Positions 1 to 8,230 of a stretch of 64,000 bases of DNA are shown piece by piece (position 1 is the first letter of the stretch; each line of letters begins with the position of its first letter). Under the pieces are notes generated by a model. The model was not told the origin of the DNA. It saw only the letters and a program-made list of their open reading frames with translations, and did no database searches. The position numbers were made by a program, and so were the translations under genes. This DNA comes from Eubacteriales bacterium mix99 (GTDB taxonomy: Bacteria > Bacillota > Clostridia > Caldicoprobacterales > DTU083). The stretch covers positions 2,078,500-2,142,499 of the forward strand of contig CP121690.1 of assembly GCA_038396605.1 (NCBI GenBank), read 5' to 3'.

Positions 1-902
1 AATACCTTACTCCTGCTTTTCTGATCCTTCTTTCCGTTTTGCTGATCGCTGTTTTTGCAAAGCCCATGGGAGATGCGGGCACATTTTCACCTCAGGGAGA
101 TTACAAAGCGAAGCCTTTTTTTACCGGGCTGCTGGACGGGTACAATACGATGGATGCGCTGGCATCCCTGGCTTTTGCCATTATTATTATTTCCGGCATT
201 CAGAATCTGGGCGTCCGAAAGCCGCATTCCATTGCAGTGGAGACCTGCAAGTCCGGTCTGGTCAGCGTCTTTCTGATGGGTATTATTTATGCAGCCCTGG
301 CGTATATGGGAGCTGCCAGCCCTGGCAGCATCAGCCGGGCGGACAACGGCGGCCTGATCCTGTCCATGGTCAGCCGCCACTATTTTGGCATCCCCGGGCA
401 GGTGCTGCTGGCGGCAATTGTAGCCGTTGCCTGTCTCAAGACAGCGATCGGACTGATTACCGCCTGTTCGGAAATGTTCTGCAAGCTGTTTCCCAAATCC
501 GTATCCTACCGGGGGTATGTGACTTTGTTCACGCTTTTATCCTTTTTCATTGCCAATTTCGGATTAAACAACATCATACAATGGTCTGTACCGATTTTAA
601 TGTTCCTTTATCCACTGGCGATTACTCTGATCCTGTTATCCCTGCTTGCTCCGTGGATTCACAGGCAGAGGGATATTTACCGATGGACCACGGGGTTTGC
701 AGGGATTGCGGCTTTCTTTGATTTCTGCAAGGCTTTCCCGAAGCCTTTTCAGGAATTGCCGGCCGTAAAGCATCTGGTTCAGTTTGCAGAACGGATTCTG
801 CCGGGTTTCGGGCTTGGATTTGGCTGGATTGTTCCCGCATTCTGCGGCTTTTTCATCGGATGGATCCTCCGGAGGATCTGCAAAAGGGAAAGCCCGGTTT
901 AA
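1..902 (+). CDS. brnQ: Branched-chain amino acid transport carrier BrnQ, 3' part
   Basis: The reading frame is already open at base 3, so the N-terminal part lies outside the window; about 300 residues are visible. BrnQ (LIVCS family) proteins are 12-helix, cation-coupled importers of leucine, isoleucine and valine in the cytoplasmic membrane. The visible part shows the conserved TPAFLILLSVL segment, the PMG / FFTGLLDGYNTMDALASLAF block typical of this family, and about seven hydrophobic helices ending in a basic tail (RRICKRES). It converges on the amino-acid ABC operon that ends at 969, with only about 66 bases between them. The family assignment is firm; substrate preference among branched-chain amino acids is not visible. 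Confidence 0.9.
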   Translation, partial: YLTPAFLILLSVLLIAVFAKPMGDAGTFSPQGDYKAKPFFTGLLDGYNTMDALASLAFAIIIISGIQNLGVRKPHSIAVETCKSGLVSVFLMGIIYAALAYMGAASPGSISRADNGGLILSMVSRHYFGIPGQVLLAAIVAVACLKTAIGLITACSEMFCKLFPKSVSYRGYVTLFTLLSFFIANFGLNNIIQWSVPILMFLYPLAITLILLSLLAPWIHRQRDIYRWTTGFAGIAAFFDFCKAFPKPFQELPAVKHLVQFAERILPGFGLGFGWIVPAFCGFFIGWILRRICKRESPV

Positions 903-968
903 AGGCTTGTCTTTCCCGGACTTTCCTTTCTGAACATACCAAATGGGTAACAAATGATCAGAAGGAGG

Positions 969-1865
969 TTATTCGACAGTGCCTCCCTCCACCACCAGGC
1001 TGTCAGGCCGGACCGCTTCTCCGTAAACAGGCGCCAGTGTTTCCTCATAATCTTTATGGAAGAAGTTTTCTCTGCCAAGGGTTTTGATTTCTTCATTCAG
1101 CCAGTTGAGCAGTTCTGTGTTGTCCTTCTGAACTGCCGGCGCGATGGTATCGACATTGCCAAGGCTTTCGATTCCCACGGTAAAGCCCTTGTTCTTAAGA
1201 GCCCAGGCAAGCACTTCTGTGTTATCTGTTGAGAAAGCATCGCCGCGTCCATCCAGCAGCGCATTGTAGGTTTCCGTGTATTGGTCGAACTTGAGCAATT
1301 CAACGCCAGGATAATTTTCGGTAAAATAAGTTTCTGCTGTGGTGCCTTTGGCGACGATCAGTGTTTTGCCCTTCAGCTGGGACATATCGGTGACCAGGGA
1401 TTTATCCGGACTGACAATACCGAGGGAAACCTTCATATACGGAAGAGCAAAATCCACGGACTGTGCCCGTTCTTCCGTGACGGTAAAGTTTGCCAGAATA
1501 ATATCCACTTTGGCGGTTTTCAGATACTCCACCCGACTGGCCGGTTCCACAGACACATACTCGACTTTTGCGCCCAGGTCCTTTCCGATTTGTTCTGCAA
1601 AATACACATCATAGCCCTGATAAGCGCCGTCGGAATCCACATACCCAAAGGGGGCTTTGTCGCTGAACACTCCGATTCGTATTTTTCCGCTTGTTTTGAT
1701 TTCATTTAGTGACCTTGCCATACCGGTATTGTCCTTCGCACTTGATGCAGCCCGGCTTCCGGAAGCTGTATCATCAGAAGATCCTGTGCCTTTGCAGCTG
1801 ACGAAAATCATTGGAACAATCATCAGCAGGGAAATCAGAGATAAAACCTTTTTGCGTCTTTTCAT
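969..1865 (-). CDS. Polar amino-acid ABC transporter substrate-binding lipoprotein
   Basis: This is a 298-residue extracellular binding protein of the SBP_bac_3 (GlnH/FliY) type. Residues 1-24 form a lipoprotein signal peptide with a lipobox ending at Cys24 (IFVSC), so the mature protein should be anchored outside the membrane. The typical two-lobe core follows, beginning IRIGVFSDKAPFGYVD with GYDVYFAEQIGKDLG and DIILANFTVTEERAQSVDF. It is the last gene of a minus-strand operon (permease, permease, ATPase, binding protein) and starts 15 bases after the ATPase. Homologues bind glutamine, aspartate/glutamate or cysteine-type ligands; the ligand cannot be told from sequence alone. Confidence 0.93.
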   Translation of the reverse strand: MKRRKKVLSLISLLMIVPMIFVSCKGTGSSDDTASGSRAASSAKDNTGMARSLNEIKTSGKIRIGVFSDKAPFGYVDSDGAYQGYDVYFAEQIGKDLGAKVEYVSVEPASRVEYLKTAKVDIILANFTVTEERAQSVDFALPYMKVSLGIVSPDKSLVTDMSQLKGKTLIVAKGTTAETYFTENYPGVELLKFDQYTETYNALLDGRGDAFSTDNTEVLAWALKNKGFTVGIESLGNVDTIAPAVQKDNTELLNWLNEEIKTLGRENFFHKDYEETLAPVYGEAVRPDSLVVEGGTVE

Positions 1866-1880
1866 AATACTGCCTCTTTC

Positions 1881-2630
1881 CTATTGAAAATTAAAAATAT
1901 TATTCAAAAACCTGTTCGCCCGCTCCGTTTTTGGATGGTGAAAGAATTCCCTCGGCTTGCTGTACTCAATGATTTCACCGTCGTCCATGAAAACAATATG
2001 GTCTGCAATCACTCTGGCAAATTGCATTTCATGGGTTACAATTACCATTGTCATCCCGCCCTTTGCCATTTCTAATACCACATTCAGCACTTCATGCACC
2101 ATTTCAGGGTCCAATGCCGCCGTGATCTCGTCAAGCAGCATCAATTCCGGTTCCATCATCAGCGCCCGGACAATTGCCACCCTCTGCTTCTGACCGCCGG
2201 ACAGCTGACGGGGATAAGCATCGGATTTATCCGGCAGGCCCACCCGTTGGAGCAGCTTTCGGGCAGCGGCTGTTGCTTCCGGCCTTTTACGGTCCTGTAC
2301 CTTCGTTGGGCCAAGCAGTATATTTTCCATTACCGTCATGTGAGGGAACAGGTCGTAGCTTTGAAATACCATGCCTATTTTTTGCCGGACCTGATTCCAT
2401 TGTGTTTTGCCATCTGTAATGATCTGTCCACCCAGCAGGATTTCTCCCGACTGAATGGGTTCCAGTCCGTTCAGGCATCGCAGGAGTGTGCTTTTACCAC
2501 AGCCGGATGGACCGATGATCACCACAACTTCGCCTTTATGGATCTCCAGGGAAATATCCCGCAAAACCGGCTCCTTGTCATATGCTTTTTTTAAATGCCG
2601 GATTTCCAGCAGATTTTCTGTTTGTTCCAT
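1881..2630 (-). CDS. Polar amino-acid ABC transporter ATP-binding protein (GlnQ-like)
   Basis: This 249-residue ATPase energises the amino-acid importer encoded around it. It has an intact Walker A (GPSGCGKST), a signature (LSGGQKQR), a Walker B (LMLLDEITAALDPE) and an H-loop histidine (IVTHEMQFA). The Walker B reads DEIT rather than the more usual DEPT, as in part of this subfamily. The chosen start is the ATG at 2630, because GAGGGG lies seven bases upstream; an in-frame ATG at 2654 lacks a good site and would overlap the preceding permease. It lies between the second permease and the binding protein in one operon. Confidence 0.94.
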   Translation of the reverse strand: MEQTENLLEIRHLKKAYDKEPVLRDISLEIHKGEVVVIIGPSGCGKSTLLRCLNGLEPIQSGEILLGGQIITDGKTQWNQVRQKIGMVFQSYDLFPHMTVMENILLGPTKVQDRKRPEATAAARKLLQRVGLPDKSDAYPRQLSGGQKQRVAIVRALMMEPELMLLDEITAALDPEMVHEVLNVVLEMAKGGMTMVIVTHEMQFARVIADHIVFMDDGEIIEYSKPREFFHHPKTERANRFLNNIFNFQ

Positions 2631-2641
2631 GTTTTCGCCCC

Positions 2642-3314
2642 TCAATTCTGCCATCTTTTTTCAATTCGGCCTGCCAGATGCGAAATGGGATAACACACGA
2701 TAAAATAGAGAAAGAAAATCGTGCCATAGATCCATAATGCACCGGAAGGCGCTGTATAACGGTTCGCTTCAATGATTTGCTGGCCCACCTTCAATACTTC
2801 CACCACACCGATCAGGACAAGCAGGGAAGTGGTCTTTATCATGCGTGTCGTCAGGTTGATCGCCAGGGGAATCAGTCTTCGCACCGTCTGCGGTATGATG
2901 ATGTACCGGTAAACCTGAAGATTGTCCAATCCCAGGGCCCTGCCACTGTCATACTGGTGTTTGGGTATGGAGATCAGGGCACCTCTTACCAGGTCTCCCA
3001 TCTCCGCGGTACCCCATACCACAAAAACGATCAGGGCGGACAGCTGTCCGGAGAGATTAATGTGAAAGGCTCTGGCCAGGCCGAAATAAGCAAGAAACAG
3101 CAAAACCATCTGCGGCATAATGCGTACAAATTCCAGGTAAAGTCTGGTCAGTATCCTGACAACCGGATTTTTCAGGGTCATCAGCGTCCCCATGAAAATT
3201 CCCAGAACAAGGGAAAACAGCAGTCAAGGCAGTTTTTACCGTGATCCACAAACCGCCAAGCAGGCGAACAAAATTGTTTCCCTCAAAAAGTATCTGAATG
3301 CCCAAATCCTGCAT
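2642..3314 (-). pseudogene. Amino-acid ABC transporter permease, broken by a +1 frameshift
   Basis: Two reading frames together make one normal permease of about 223 residues. The first starts at the ATG at 3314 (MQDLGIQILFEG), behind a GGAGG site, and runs to VKTALTAV. The second continues as SLVLGIFMGTLMTLKNP and carries the conserved loop region (EMGDLVRGALISIPKHQYD). Removing one T from the T run at 3214-3217 (coding strand GCTGTTTTCCC) restores the typical sequence, so there is one extra base. If real, the importer lacks one of its two membrane subunits unless frameshifting rescues it; a consensus error in a short homopolymer is equally possible. It overlaps the upstream permease by 32 bases. 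Confidence 0.82.
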
Positions 3315-3954
3315 AGCGCAGCCTCCTTTCCAACAGGGACGCGGCGATGGAGATCGGCAGCAAAATGACGAGATAGGACAGTGCCAGCATAAGCAGCGCC
3401 TCATCTGTCTTATAGTATAGCCCGATCAAGTCCTTTGCCACATACATCAGATCAGCCAGGACAACAACGCTGAAAACCGAAGTTTCCTTTATCAGAAAAA
3501 TGATGTTGGCACAAAATGCGGGCACGGATATGGAGACAGCCTGCGGCAAAACAATATATCGAATGATCTGTGAGCGCCTCATACCAATACTGAGGCCTGC
3601 TTCCACCTGGCCTTTTTCCACCGACTCCAGTCCGCTTCGGAATGCTTCCGCCATATAGCTGCCTCCCAGAAAGGAGAGACCAACTATGGCGCATCCTTCA
3701 GAGCTGATTACCAGGCCCAGCTTAGGAAGGCCAAAGTACAAAAAGAACAGCTGAACCAAAAGCGGTGTATTGCGGGACAATTCGATGTAAATGGACGTAA
3801 GCGGTTTGAGTATCGGTATTTTAAAATACTGAATCAGGCTGCACACAAGCCCTGCCACCAGGGAAAAGAGGATTCCCCAGAAAGCAATCCGCAGTGTTCT
3901 TCCTGCTGCTTCAACGTACAGAGGCGTATATTTTATCATAAAATCAACATCCAA
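3283..3954 (-). CDS. Amino-acid ABC transporter permease (HisM/GlnP type)
   Basis: This is a 223-residue integral membrane subunit with several hydrophobic helices and the ATPase-contacting loop around residues 140-165 (EAFRSGLESVEKGQVEAG). I place the start at a TTG at 3954, because AAAGGAAC lies about eight bases upstream and the resulting N-terminus (M-DVDFMIKYTPLYVEAA) matches the length and pattern usual for this family; an ATG at 3939 is the alternative. Upstream in-frame residues back to 4089 overlap the promoter and are unlikely to be translated. It is the first gene of the four-gene transport operon. Confidence 0.9.
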   Translation of the reverse strand: MDVDFMIKYTPLYVEAAGRTLRIAFWGILFSLVAGLVCSLIQYFKIPILKPLTSIYIELSRNTPLLVQLFFLYFGLPKLGLVISSEGCAIVGLSFLGGSYMAEAFRSGLESVEKGQVEAGLSIGMRRSQIIRYIVLPQAVSISVPAFCANIIFLIKETSVFSVVVLADLMYVAKDLIGLYYKTDEALLMLALSYLVILLPISIAASLLERRLRYAGFGHSDTF

Positions 3955-4034
3955 AATAAAAGTTCCTTTCCACGATAGTCTGAAAGTCAGGCCCGCATTT
4001 TTTTTACCCGTCCCATACCATGTGCTGATAGCCG

Positions 4035-4054
4035 ACTTATCATATATGATAAGT
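4035..4054. promoter_or_regulatory. Perfect 20-bp palindrome, candidate operator
   Basis: ACTTATCATATATGATAAGT is a perfect inverted repeat. It lies about 17-36 bases downstream of the -10 of the promoter at 4071-4099 and before the first permease gene. A dimeric repressor bound here would block elongation of the amino-acid transporter transcript. No regulator gene sits next to it, so the binding protein is unknown. Confidence 0.5.
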
Positions 4055-4070
4055 ATATAATAATGATATG

Positions 4071-4099
4071 ATAATACTATATTTCTCAACGTGTGTCAA
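4071..4099 (-). promoter_or_regulatory. Promoter of the amino-acid ABC operon
   Basis: On the minus strand a consensus -35 (TTGACA, 4099-4094) is followed after exactly 17 bases by TATTAT (4076-4071). This is a near-ideal vegetative promoter for the permease-permease-ATPase-binding protein operon. Confidence 0.75.
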
Positions 4100-4130
4100 T
4101 GTGAATGGAATCCTGAATCAATTTGAAAAA

Positions 4131-4157
4131 ACAGGTTAACACAGGTTAACAGGTTTA
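4131..4157. repeat. Direct 10-bp repeat upstream of a promoter
   Basis: ACAGGTTAAC occurs twice head to tail (4131-4150) and a partial third copy (AGGTTTA) follows. The array ends just before the -35 box of the plus-strand promoter at 4160, a position suited to activator binding. No function is assigned. Confidence 0.5.
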
Positions 4158-4159
4158 TG

Positions 4160-4188
4160 TTTACACCGGTCTTTTTTCCATATATAAT
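4160..4188 (+). promoter_or_regulatory. Promoter for the small membrane protein and secDF
   Basis: TTTACA (4160-4165), a 17-base spacer and TATAAT (4183-4188) lie about 40 bases upstream of the GTG start at 4228. No other good promoter is visible between here and secF, so the three genes are probably co-transcribed. Confidence 0.65.
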
Positions 4189-4227
4189 AAAAGGGTCGTC
4201 CAAAAGATAAAACAGGGAGGGAGCACA

Positions 4228-4665
4228 GTGGGAAGGACTTGTCTTCAGGGAAGGAAAGCTTCGGCTTTTTTGCTGCTGGTTTTTGTTCTCTTTATTTTGT
4301 GTATTCTTCCCAATGACTTCTTCAACGAAGAGGAACGGGGGATGGGAAACTGTCCGGAGGCCGGGCGGGATTTTCCCATTCAGGAGGACTTTTTGGAACA
4401 AAGTTATGCTCTCCGACTTCCTGTTCCCCTTCCGGAAAACAAAACGTCTGATGAGCTGGTTCTGACCCGGGCAAAGGACAGATCCCTTCTGATCAAAAAT
4501 GAATTTCTGATCCGGCTTCCCATTCTTTGCCGGATTCTGCTTGCCTGTCTGATGTTCTGGCAGCGAAGCTTCCGGAAATTTATGCATCGTTCCAAAGGCT
4601 GCACTTCGGTCCTTTCCCTGCGTATCGGGGGGCATGCTCCTCCTGCCTGTGTTGTTGCCGGATGA
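4228..4665 (+). CDS. Small membrane-associated protein of unknown function
   Basis: This is a 145-residue protein I do not recognise. It starts at a GTG with GGGAGG about seven bases upstream, and a good promoter precedes it. Residues 12-29 are a hydrophobic segment (AFLLLVFVLFILCILP) after a basic N-terminus, which suggests a membrane anchor or uncleaved signal. A soluble, acidic stretch follows, then a second hydrophobic patch around residues 96-110 (LPILCRILLACLMF) and a basic C-terminus. It lies 38 bases upstream of secD in the same direction, so a role at the membrane is possible but only inferred. A longer opposite-strand frame exists but lacks a start signal. Confidence 0.6.
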   Translation: MGRTCLQGRKASAFLLLVFVLFILCILPNDFFNEEERGMGNCPEAGRDFPIQEDFLEQSYALRLPVPLPENKTSDELVLTRAKDRSLLIKNEFLIRLPILCRILLACLMFWQRSFRKFMHRSKGCTSVLSLRIGGHAPPACVVAG

Positions 4666-4703
4666 ATTTTTCATAAAATCAGATGCGGGAAGGGAGTTAT
4701 CAG

Positions 4704-5987
4704 ATGAAAAACAGAAAACCGGTCTTTTTTATCATATTGATCATCACAGCCATCATGGCCTATACAGCTGCGTTCGGTCTGGTCATTCCTCTGGGCAGGG
4801 CTTTGGAGCTCGTTATTCCGGGGGCAAAGGACATACGGTTTGGCATTGATATCCGGGGCGGGGTGGATGCGGCATTTGAGCCGGTCAATCTGAAGCGGAA
4901 GCCTACCAGGCAGGAGCTGGAATCAGCACGCTCCATTATTGAAACAAGGCTGGACAATCAAAATATCCTGGATCGGGATGTGACCATAGATGACAAGAAC
5001 GGTTATGTGATTGTGCGGTTTCCATGGCAGGCGGATGAAAAGGATTTCGATCCGGAAGCAGCCATCCGGGAGTTGGGTGAGACTGCCATGCTGACATTTC
5101 AGGATGAACAGGGAAATGTTCTGCTCAATGGATCCCATGTCAAAAAGGCAAATGTCGGTACGAATCCGGAAGACGGACGCTATGTTGTACAGCTTGAATT
5201 TGATAAAAAAGGGACACAGCTCTTCAGTGATGCGACAGAACGGCTGGTGAAACAGAAAATCAACATTTATATGGATGAGACCATGATTCAGTCCGCGGTT
5301 GTACAAACGCATATTCCCAACGGCAAGGCAATTATTGAAGGAATGAAGGGGATTGATGAGGCAAAGGCCCTTTCCGACAAGATCAATGCCGGAGCATTGC
5401 CCTTCTCCCTGACTGCCAAAACCCATTCCACCATCAGCCCGACGCTGGGAAGCGGAGCTCTTGAAGTGATGGTGCAGGCAGGAGGAACTGCGTTTCTGAT
5501 AATCTGTGTTCTTTTGATCCTGTATTATCGTCTGCCTGGATTTGTCGCCTGTATTTCCCTGTTGATTCAGGTAGCCGGGCAGATTCTGGCCCTGTCCATA
5601 CCACAGATTACCCTGACCCTGACAGGGATTGCAGGTGTCATTCTTTCCATTGGAATGGGCGTGGATGCCAATGTCATCATCTCCGAACGGATCAGTGAGG
5701 AGATGAAGTCCGGAAAAAGCCTGGGATATGCCATATCCCTTGGATTCAAGAATGCCTTTTCCTCTGTGTTTGACGGTAATATCACCGTGCTGATCGTTGG
5801 CGCCATCCTCATGATTTTTGGTTCCGGGTCTTTGCTGTCCTTTGCGTACACCCTGCTGACCGGTATCTTTTTCAATTTTGTTGCAGGGGTAACGGCATCC
5901 CGGCTGATGATCTATTCCCTGAGCCAGTTTGAGTTCCTGAAAAAGCCCAGGCTTTATACCTGCCTGTCAAGGAGGGTGACGTTATGA
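4704..5987 (+). CDS. secD: Protein translocase subunit SecD
   Basis: SecD works with SecF to complete protein export through SecYEG, using the proton motive force from the outer face. This 427-residue protein has the N-terminal membrane helix, the conserved block GIDIRGGVDAAFE, the large external domain, and a C-terminal membrane region with the SecD/RND signature GVDANVIISERI followed by GFKNAFSSVFDGNITVLI. The start at 4704 is chosen because GGGAG lies seven bases upstream; the in-frame ATG at 4683 is not preceded by a site. It overlaps secF by four bases (ATGA), so the two are translationally coupled. Confidence 0.96.
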   Translation: MKNRKPVFFIILIITAIMAYTAAFGLVIPLGRALELVIPGAKDIRFGIDIRGGVDAAFEPVNLKRKPTRQELESARSIIETRLDNQNILDRDVTIDDKNGYVIVRFPWQADEKDFDPEAAIRELGETAMLTFQDEQGNVLLNGSHVKKANVGTNPEDGRYVVQLEFDKKGTQLFSDATERLVKQKINIYMDETMIQSAVVQTHIPNGKAIIEGMKGIDEAKALSDKINAGALPFSLTAKTHSTISPTLGSGALEVMVQAGGTAFLIICVLLILYYRLPGFVACISLLIQVAGQILALSIPQITLTLTGIAGVILSIGMGVDANVIISERISEEMKSGKSLGYAISLGFKNAFSSVFDGNITVLIVGAILMIFGSGSLLSFAYTLLTGIFFNFVAGVTASRLMIYSLSQFEFLKKPRLYTCLSRRVTL

Positions 5988-6913
5988 AGGTGATTGATTT
6001 TTACGGGAAGCGCTGGATCTTTTTTGCAATTTCCATGACCATATTGGTGATTGGTGTGGTTATGAGCTTTCTCAATGGCGTTCAGCTGGATATCCAGTTT
6101 AAGGGCGGATCCATGCTGAAGTACAGTTACAAAGGCAAAATCGATGCGGATAAGGCAGCGGATATTACAACGGATTTGACCAAACGGGTAGTCAGTACCC
6201 AGACGACAACGGATCTGTCGAGCGGGCAAAAACGACTGATCATCAACATTGCCGGAGATTACGGCCTGGATGTAAAGGATCAGGAAAAGCTGGATGTTGC
6301 GCTGAAGAAAGAATTTCCCGATGCAAAGCTGAAACTTTCCGAGTCCACCATGGTGGAACCCTTTTTCGGGAAGAAATTTCTCACCAACGGCATCAAGGCA
6401 ATTCTGTTGTCCTCTGTCCTGGTGGTGATTTATGTGTGGTTTCGCTTCCGCAGGATTGGAGGCCTTTCCGCAGGAATTATGGCTCTGGTGGCTCTGTTTC
6501 ATGACCTTATGGTGGTGTATGTCACATGTGTCATTTTCCGGATCCCCATTGGGGATTCCTTTGTGGCAGTGGCACTGACCATCATCGGATATTCCATTAA
6601 TGATACCATCGTCATATACGACCGGATTCGGGAAAACTTCAAGAAATATCCGAAGGAGCCCATAGAAACGATGACCAATCTTTCCATCACCCAGTCCATG
6701 ACGAGATCCATCAATACCAACCTTGCTGTTTTGATCAGCGTCAGTCTGGTTTTTATCCTGGCTCAGGTCAACAGTATCGAATCGGTGCAGAGCTTTGCCC
6801 TTCCCATGGCAATTGGATCCATCAGCGGGTGTTATTCCACCATTTGCATTGCGGGACCGCTTTGGGTGGCATGGAAAAAGCATAAGGGGACGGAACATAA
6901 AATATACCAATAA
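5984..6913 (+). CDS. secF: Protein translocase subunit SecF
   Basis: This 309-residue partner of SecD has the expected N-terminal helix, the motif QLDIQFKGGSMLKY, the external domain, and five C-terminal helices with the signature TIIGYSINDTIVIYDRIREN and the block RSINTNLAVLISV. It begins inside the last codons of secD (ATGA overlap). The stop codon at 6911-6913 is followed directly by the tandem-repeat patch described below, so the gene end may have been reached by repeat expansion in the past. Confidence 0.96.
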   Translation: MKVIDFYGKRWIFFAISMTILVIGVVMSFLNGVQLDIQFKGGSMLKYSYKGKIDADKAADITTDLTKRVVSTQTTTDLSSGQKRLIINIAGDYGLDVKDQEKLDVALKKEFPDAKLKLSESTMVEPFFGKKFLTNGIKAILLSSVLVVIYVWFRFRRIGGLSAGIMALVALFHDLMVVYVTCVIFRIPIGDSFVAVALTIIGYSINDTIVIYDRIRENFKKYPKEPIETMTNLSITQSMTRSINTNLAVLISVSLVFILAQVNSIESVQSFALPMAIGSISGCYSTICIAGPLWVAWKKHKGTEHKIYQ

Positions 6914-7080
6914 TGCGGGTGTAATCAATAGTGCGGGTGTAATCAATAGTGCGGGTGTAATCAATAGTGCGGGTGTAGTCAATAACGCAAGTTTATCAGG
7001 AACGCAGGTATATCAGCAAAGTATCAGGAACGCAGGTATATCAGCAAAGTATCAGGAACGCGAGAATATCAATAGTATAG
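6914..7080. repeat. Degenerate tandem-repeat patch after secF
   Basis: Three exact copies and one near copy of TGCGGGTGTAATCAATAG (18 bases) run from 6914 to 6985. A diverged unit follows, then two exact copies of a 28-base unit beginning AACGCAGGTATATCAGC (7001-7028 and 7029-7056) and a broken third. The common core (CGCAGGT-TATCA or GCGGGTGTAATCA) shows that both units are variants of one sequence. There are no unique spacers, so this is not a CRISPR array. It starts right at the secF stop codon and ends before a strong palindrome. Confidence 0.85.
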
Positions 7081-7105
7081 CTGAAATGCAGCTGAAATGA
7101 TTCTT

Positions 7106-7150
7106 CCGAAAAGAGGAACGATGTACATCGTTCCTCTTTTCGGCCCTTTT
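7106..7150 (+). terminator. Palindromic terminator after secDF
   Basis: CCGAAAAGAGGAACGATGT and its exact complement form a perfect 38-bp palindrome (7106-7143), followed by CCCTTTTTG. It can end the secDF transcript and, given its symmetry, may also act on transcripts from the minus strand gene at 7226. Confidence 0.75.
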
Positions 7151-7225
7151 TGCCACTTTCTCTCCGACCCGTTATATCTCTGTACAAAGGAAATTATTTT
7201 CAAAGGGAATCGTTCCCAAATGAAG

Positions 7226-8230
7226 TTATTGAATCACTTTGTCAGCATATTTATTGGTGATCACTTCTTCGAAAGGAACACGTTCGTCCAATTCTCCGGC
7301 AGTTTCCATAATATCCTGCAGCCGGTCAAAGGATTCCTTGTTCATTTTCGGATTGTCCGGCCAGGTATCCTGATCCCTGTAACGTTTCACGACTTTGGTC
7401 AGAAACTTCTCATCGCTGTCCGGGAAAGCCGGCTTGATCACTTTTGCGATTTCTTCCGGACTGTTTTTGGCGACAAATTGCTGGCCTTTATAGATGGCAC
7501 GGGTAAACCGTGTCACCAGATCCCAGTTGTTTTTTATATAACTTTTTTTTGCCGCATATGCCGTATAAGGCAGGTTTCCGGCTGCTTCCCCGACCGATGC
7601 GACCACGTAGCCTTTTCCTTCCTCTTCCAGTTTGGAGCCGACCGGCTCGAATAAAGCCACATAATCTCCGGTTCCACCGGTAAAGGCACCGGCTGTCAGA
7701 TCAAACTGGATATTCGTCAGAAACTCCAGATCCTTGTTTGGTACCAATCCGTGATTTCTCAGGGCATACTCCAGTGCCATGGCGGGTACTCCGCCTTTTC
7801 TTCCGCCAATGATGGTGGTGCCGGCGAGATTTTCCCATTTAAAATCCGGCTCCGGCTGCCTGCCCACCAGGAACGACCCATCTTTCTGCGTCAGTTGGGC
7901 AAATACCACCGGATGGTCCTCCTTGCCTTCGTTATATACATAGATGGAGGCCTCCGGGCCCATAAATCCGATGTCTGCCTGGCCGGCAAGAACGGCTGTC
8001 ATGGTTTTATCGGCGCCGCCTCCGTTCATCAGTTCGATTTCAATTCCTTCGTCCCCGAAGTAGCCTTTATACATGGCGACATATTGAGGAGCGTAGAAAA
8101 TGGAATGCGTCACTTCCCACAGTCTTATCTTAGATGTTTTCGGCTTTGTGTTACAACCTGTCAGTACGGCCGCAGCAAGAAAAACCAATGTAAACAGAGC
8201 TGCGAACAATTTCAGGTTTCTTGATTTCAT
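7226..8230 (-). CDS. ABC transporter substrate-binding lipoprotein, NMT1/SsuA-like (orphan)
   Basis: This 334-residue protein has a lipoprotein signal (basic start, hydrophobic core, lipobox AAVLTGC). The mature part resembles the NMT1/SsuA/TauA type of binding protein, with the segments LWEVTHSIFYAPQYVAMYKG, GGGADKTMTAVLAGQADIGFMG and GGRKGGVPAMALEYALR. Family members bind nitrate, sulfonates, taurine or thiamine precursors. The start at 8230 is supported by GGGGGGAT just upstream. No permease or ATPase gene adjoins it, so its transport partners must be elsewhere. The ligand is not known. Confidence 0.88.
   Translation of the reverse strand: MKSRNLKLFAALFTLVFLAAAVLTGCNTKPKTSKIRLWEVTHSIFYAPQYVAMYKGYFGDEGIEIELMNGGGADKTMTAVLAGQADIGFMGPEASIYVYNEGKEDHPVVFAQLTQKDGSFLVGRQPEPDFKWENLAGTTIIGGRKGGVPAMALEYALRNHGLVPNKDLEFLTNIQFDLTAGAFTGGTGDYVALFEPVGSKLEEEGKGYVVASVGEAAGNLPYTAYAAKKSYIKNNWDLVTRFTRAIYKGQQFVAKNSPEEIAKVIKPAFPDSDEKFLTKVVKRYRDQDTWPDNPKMNKESFDRLQDIMETAGELDERVPFEEVITNKYADKVIQ

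Noticed and set aside
889-925. A terminator between brnQ and the amino-acid ABC operon
   Set aside because: GGGAAAG/CTTTCCC can pair across the brnQ stop, but the stem is broken and no T run follows, so it is not listed as a feature.
4096-4674. A 192-codon minus-strand frame opposite the small membrane protein
   Set aside because: It has no ribosome binding site, spans the promoters of both flanking units and has no membrane or domain pattern; the plus-strand gene has promoter, site and hydrophobic segments.
5954-6982. A 342-codon minus-strand frame over secF with TPALLI repeats
   Set aside because: It is the complement of secF plus the tandem repeats; the protein repeats only mirror the DNA repeats.
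6914-7080. CRISPR-like repeat array
   Set aside because: Units are tandem without unique spacers, differ in length (18 and 28 bases), and no cas genes are present.
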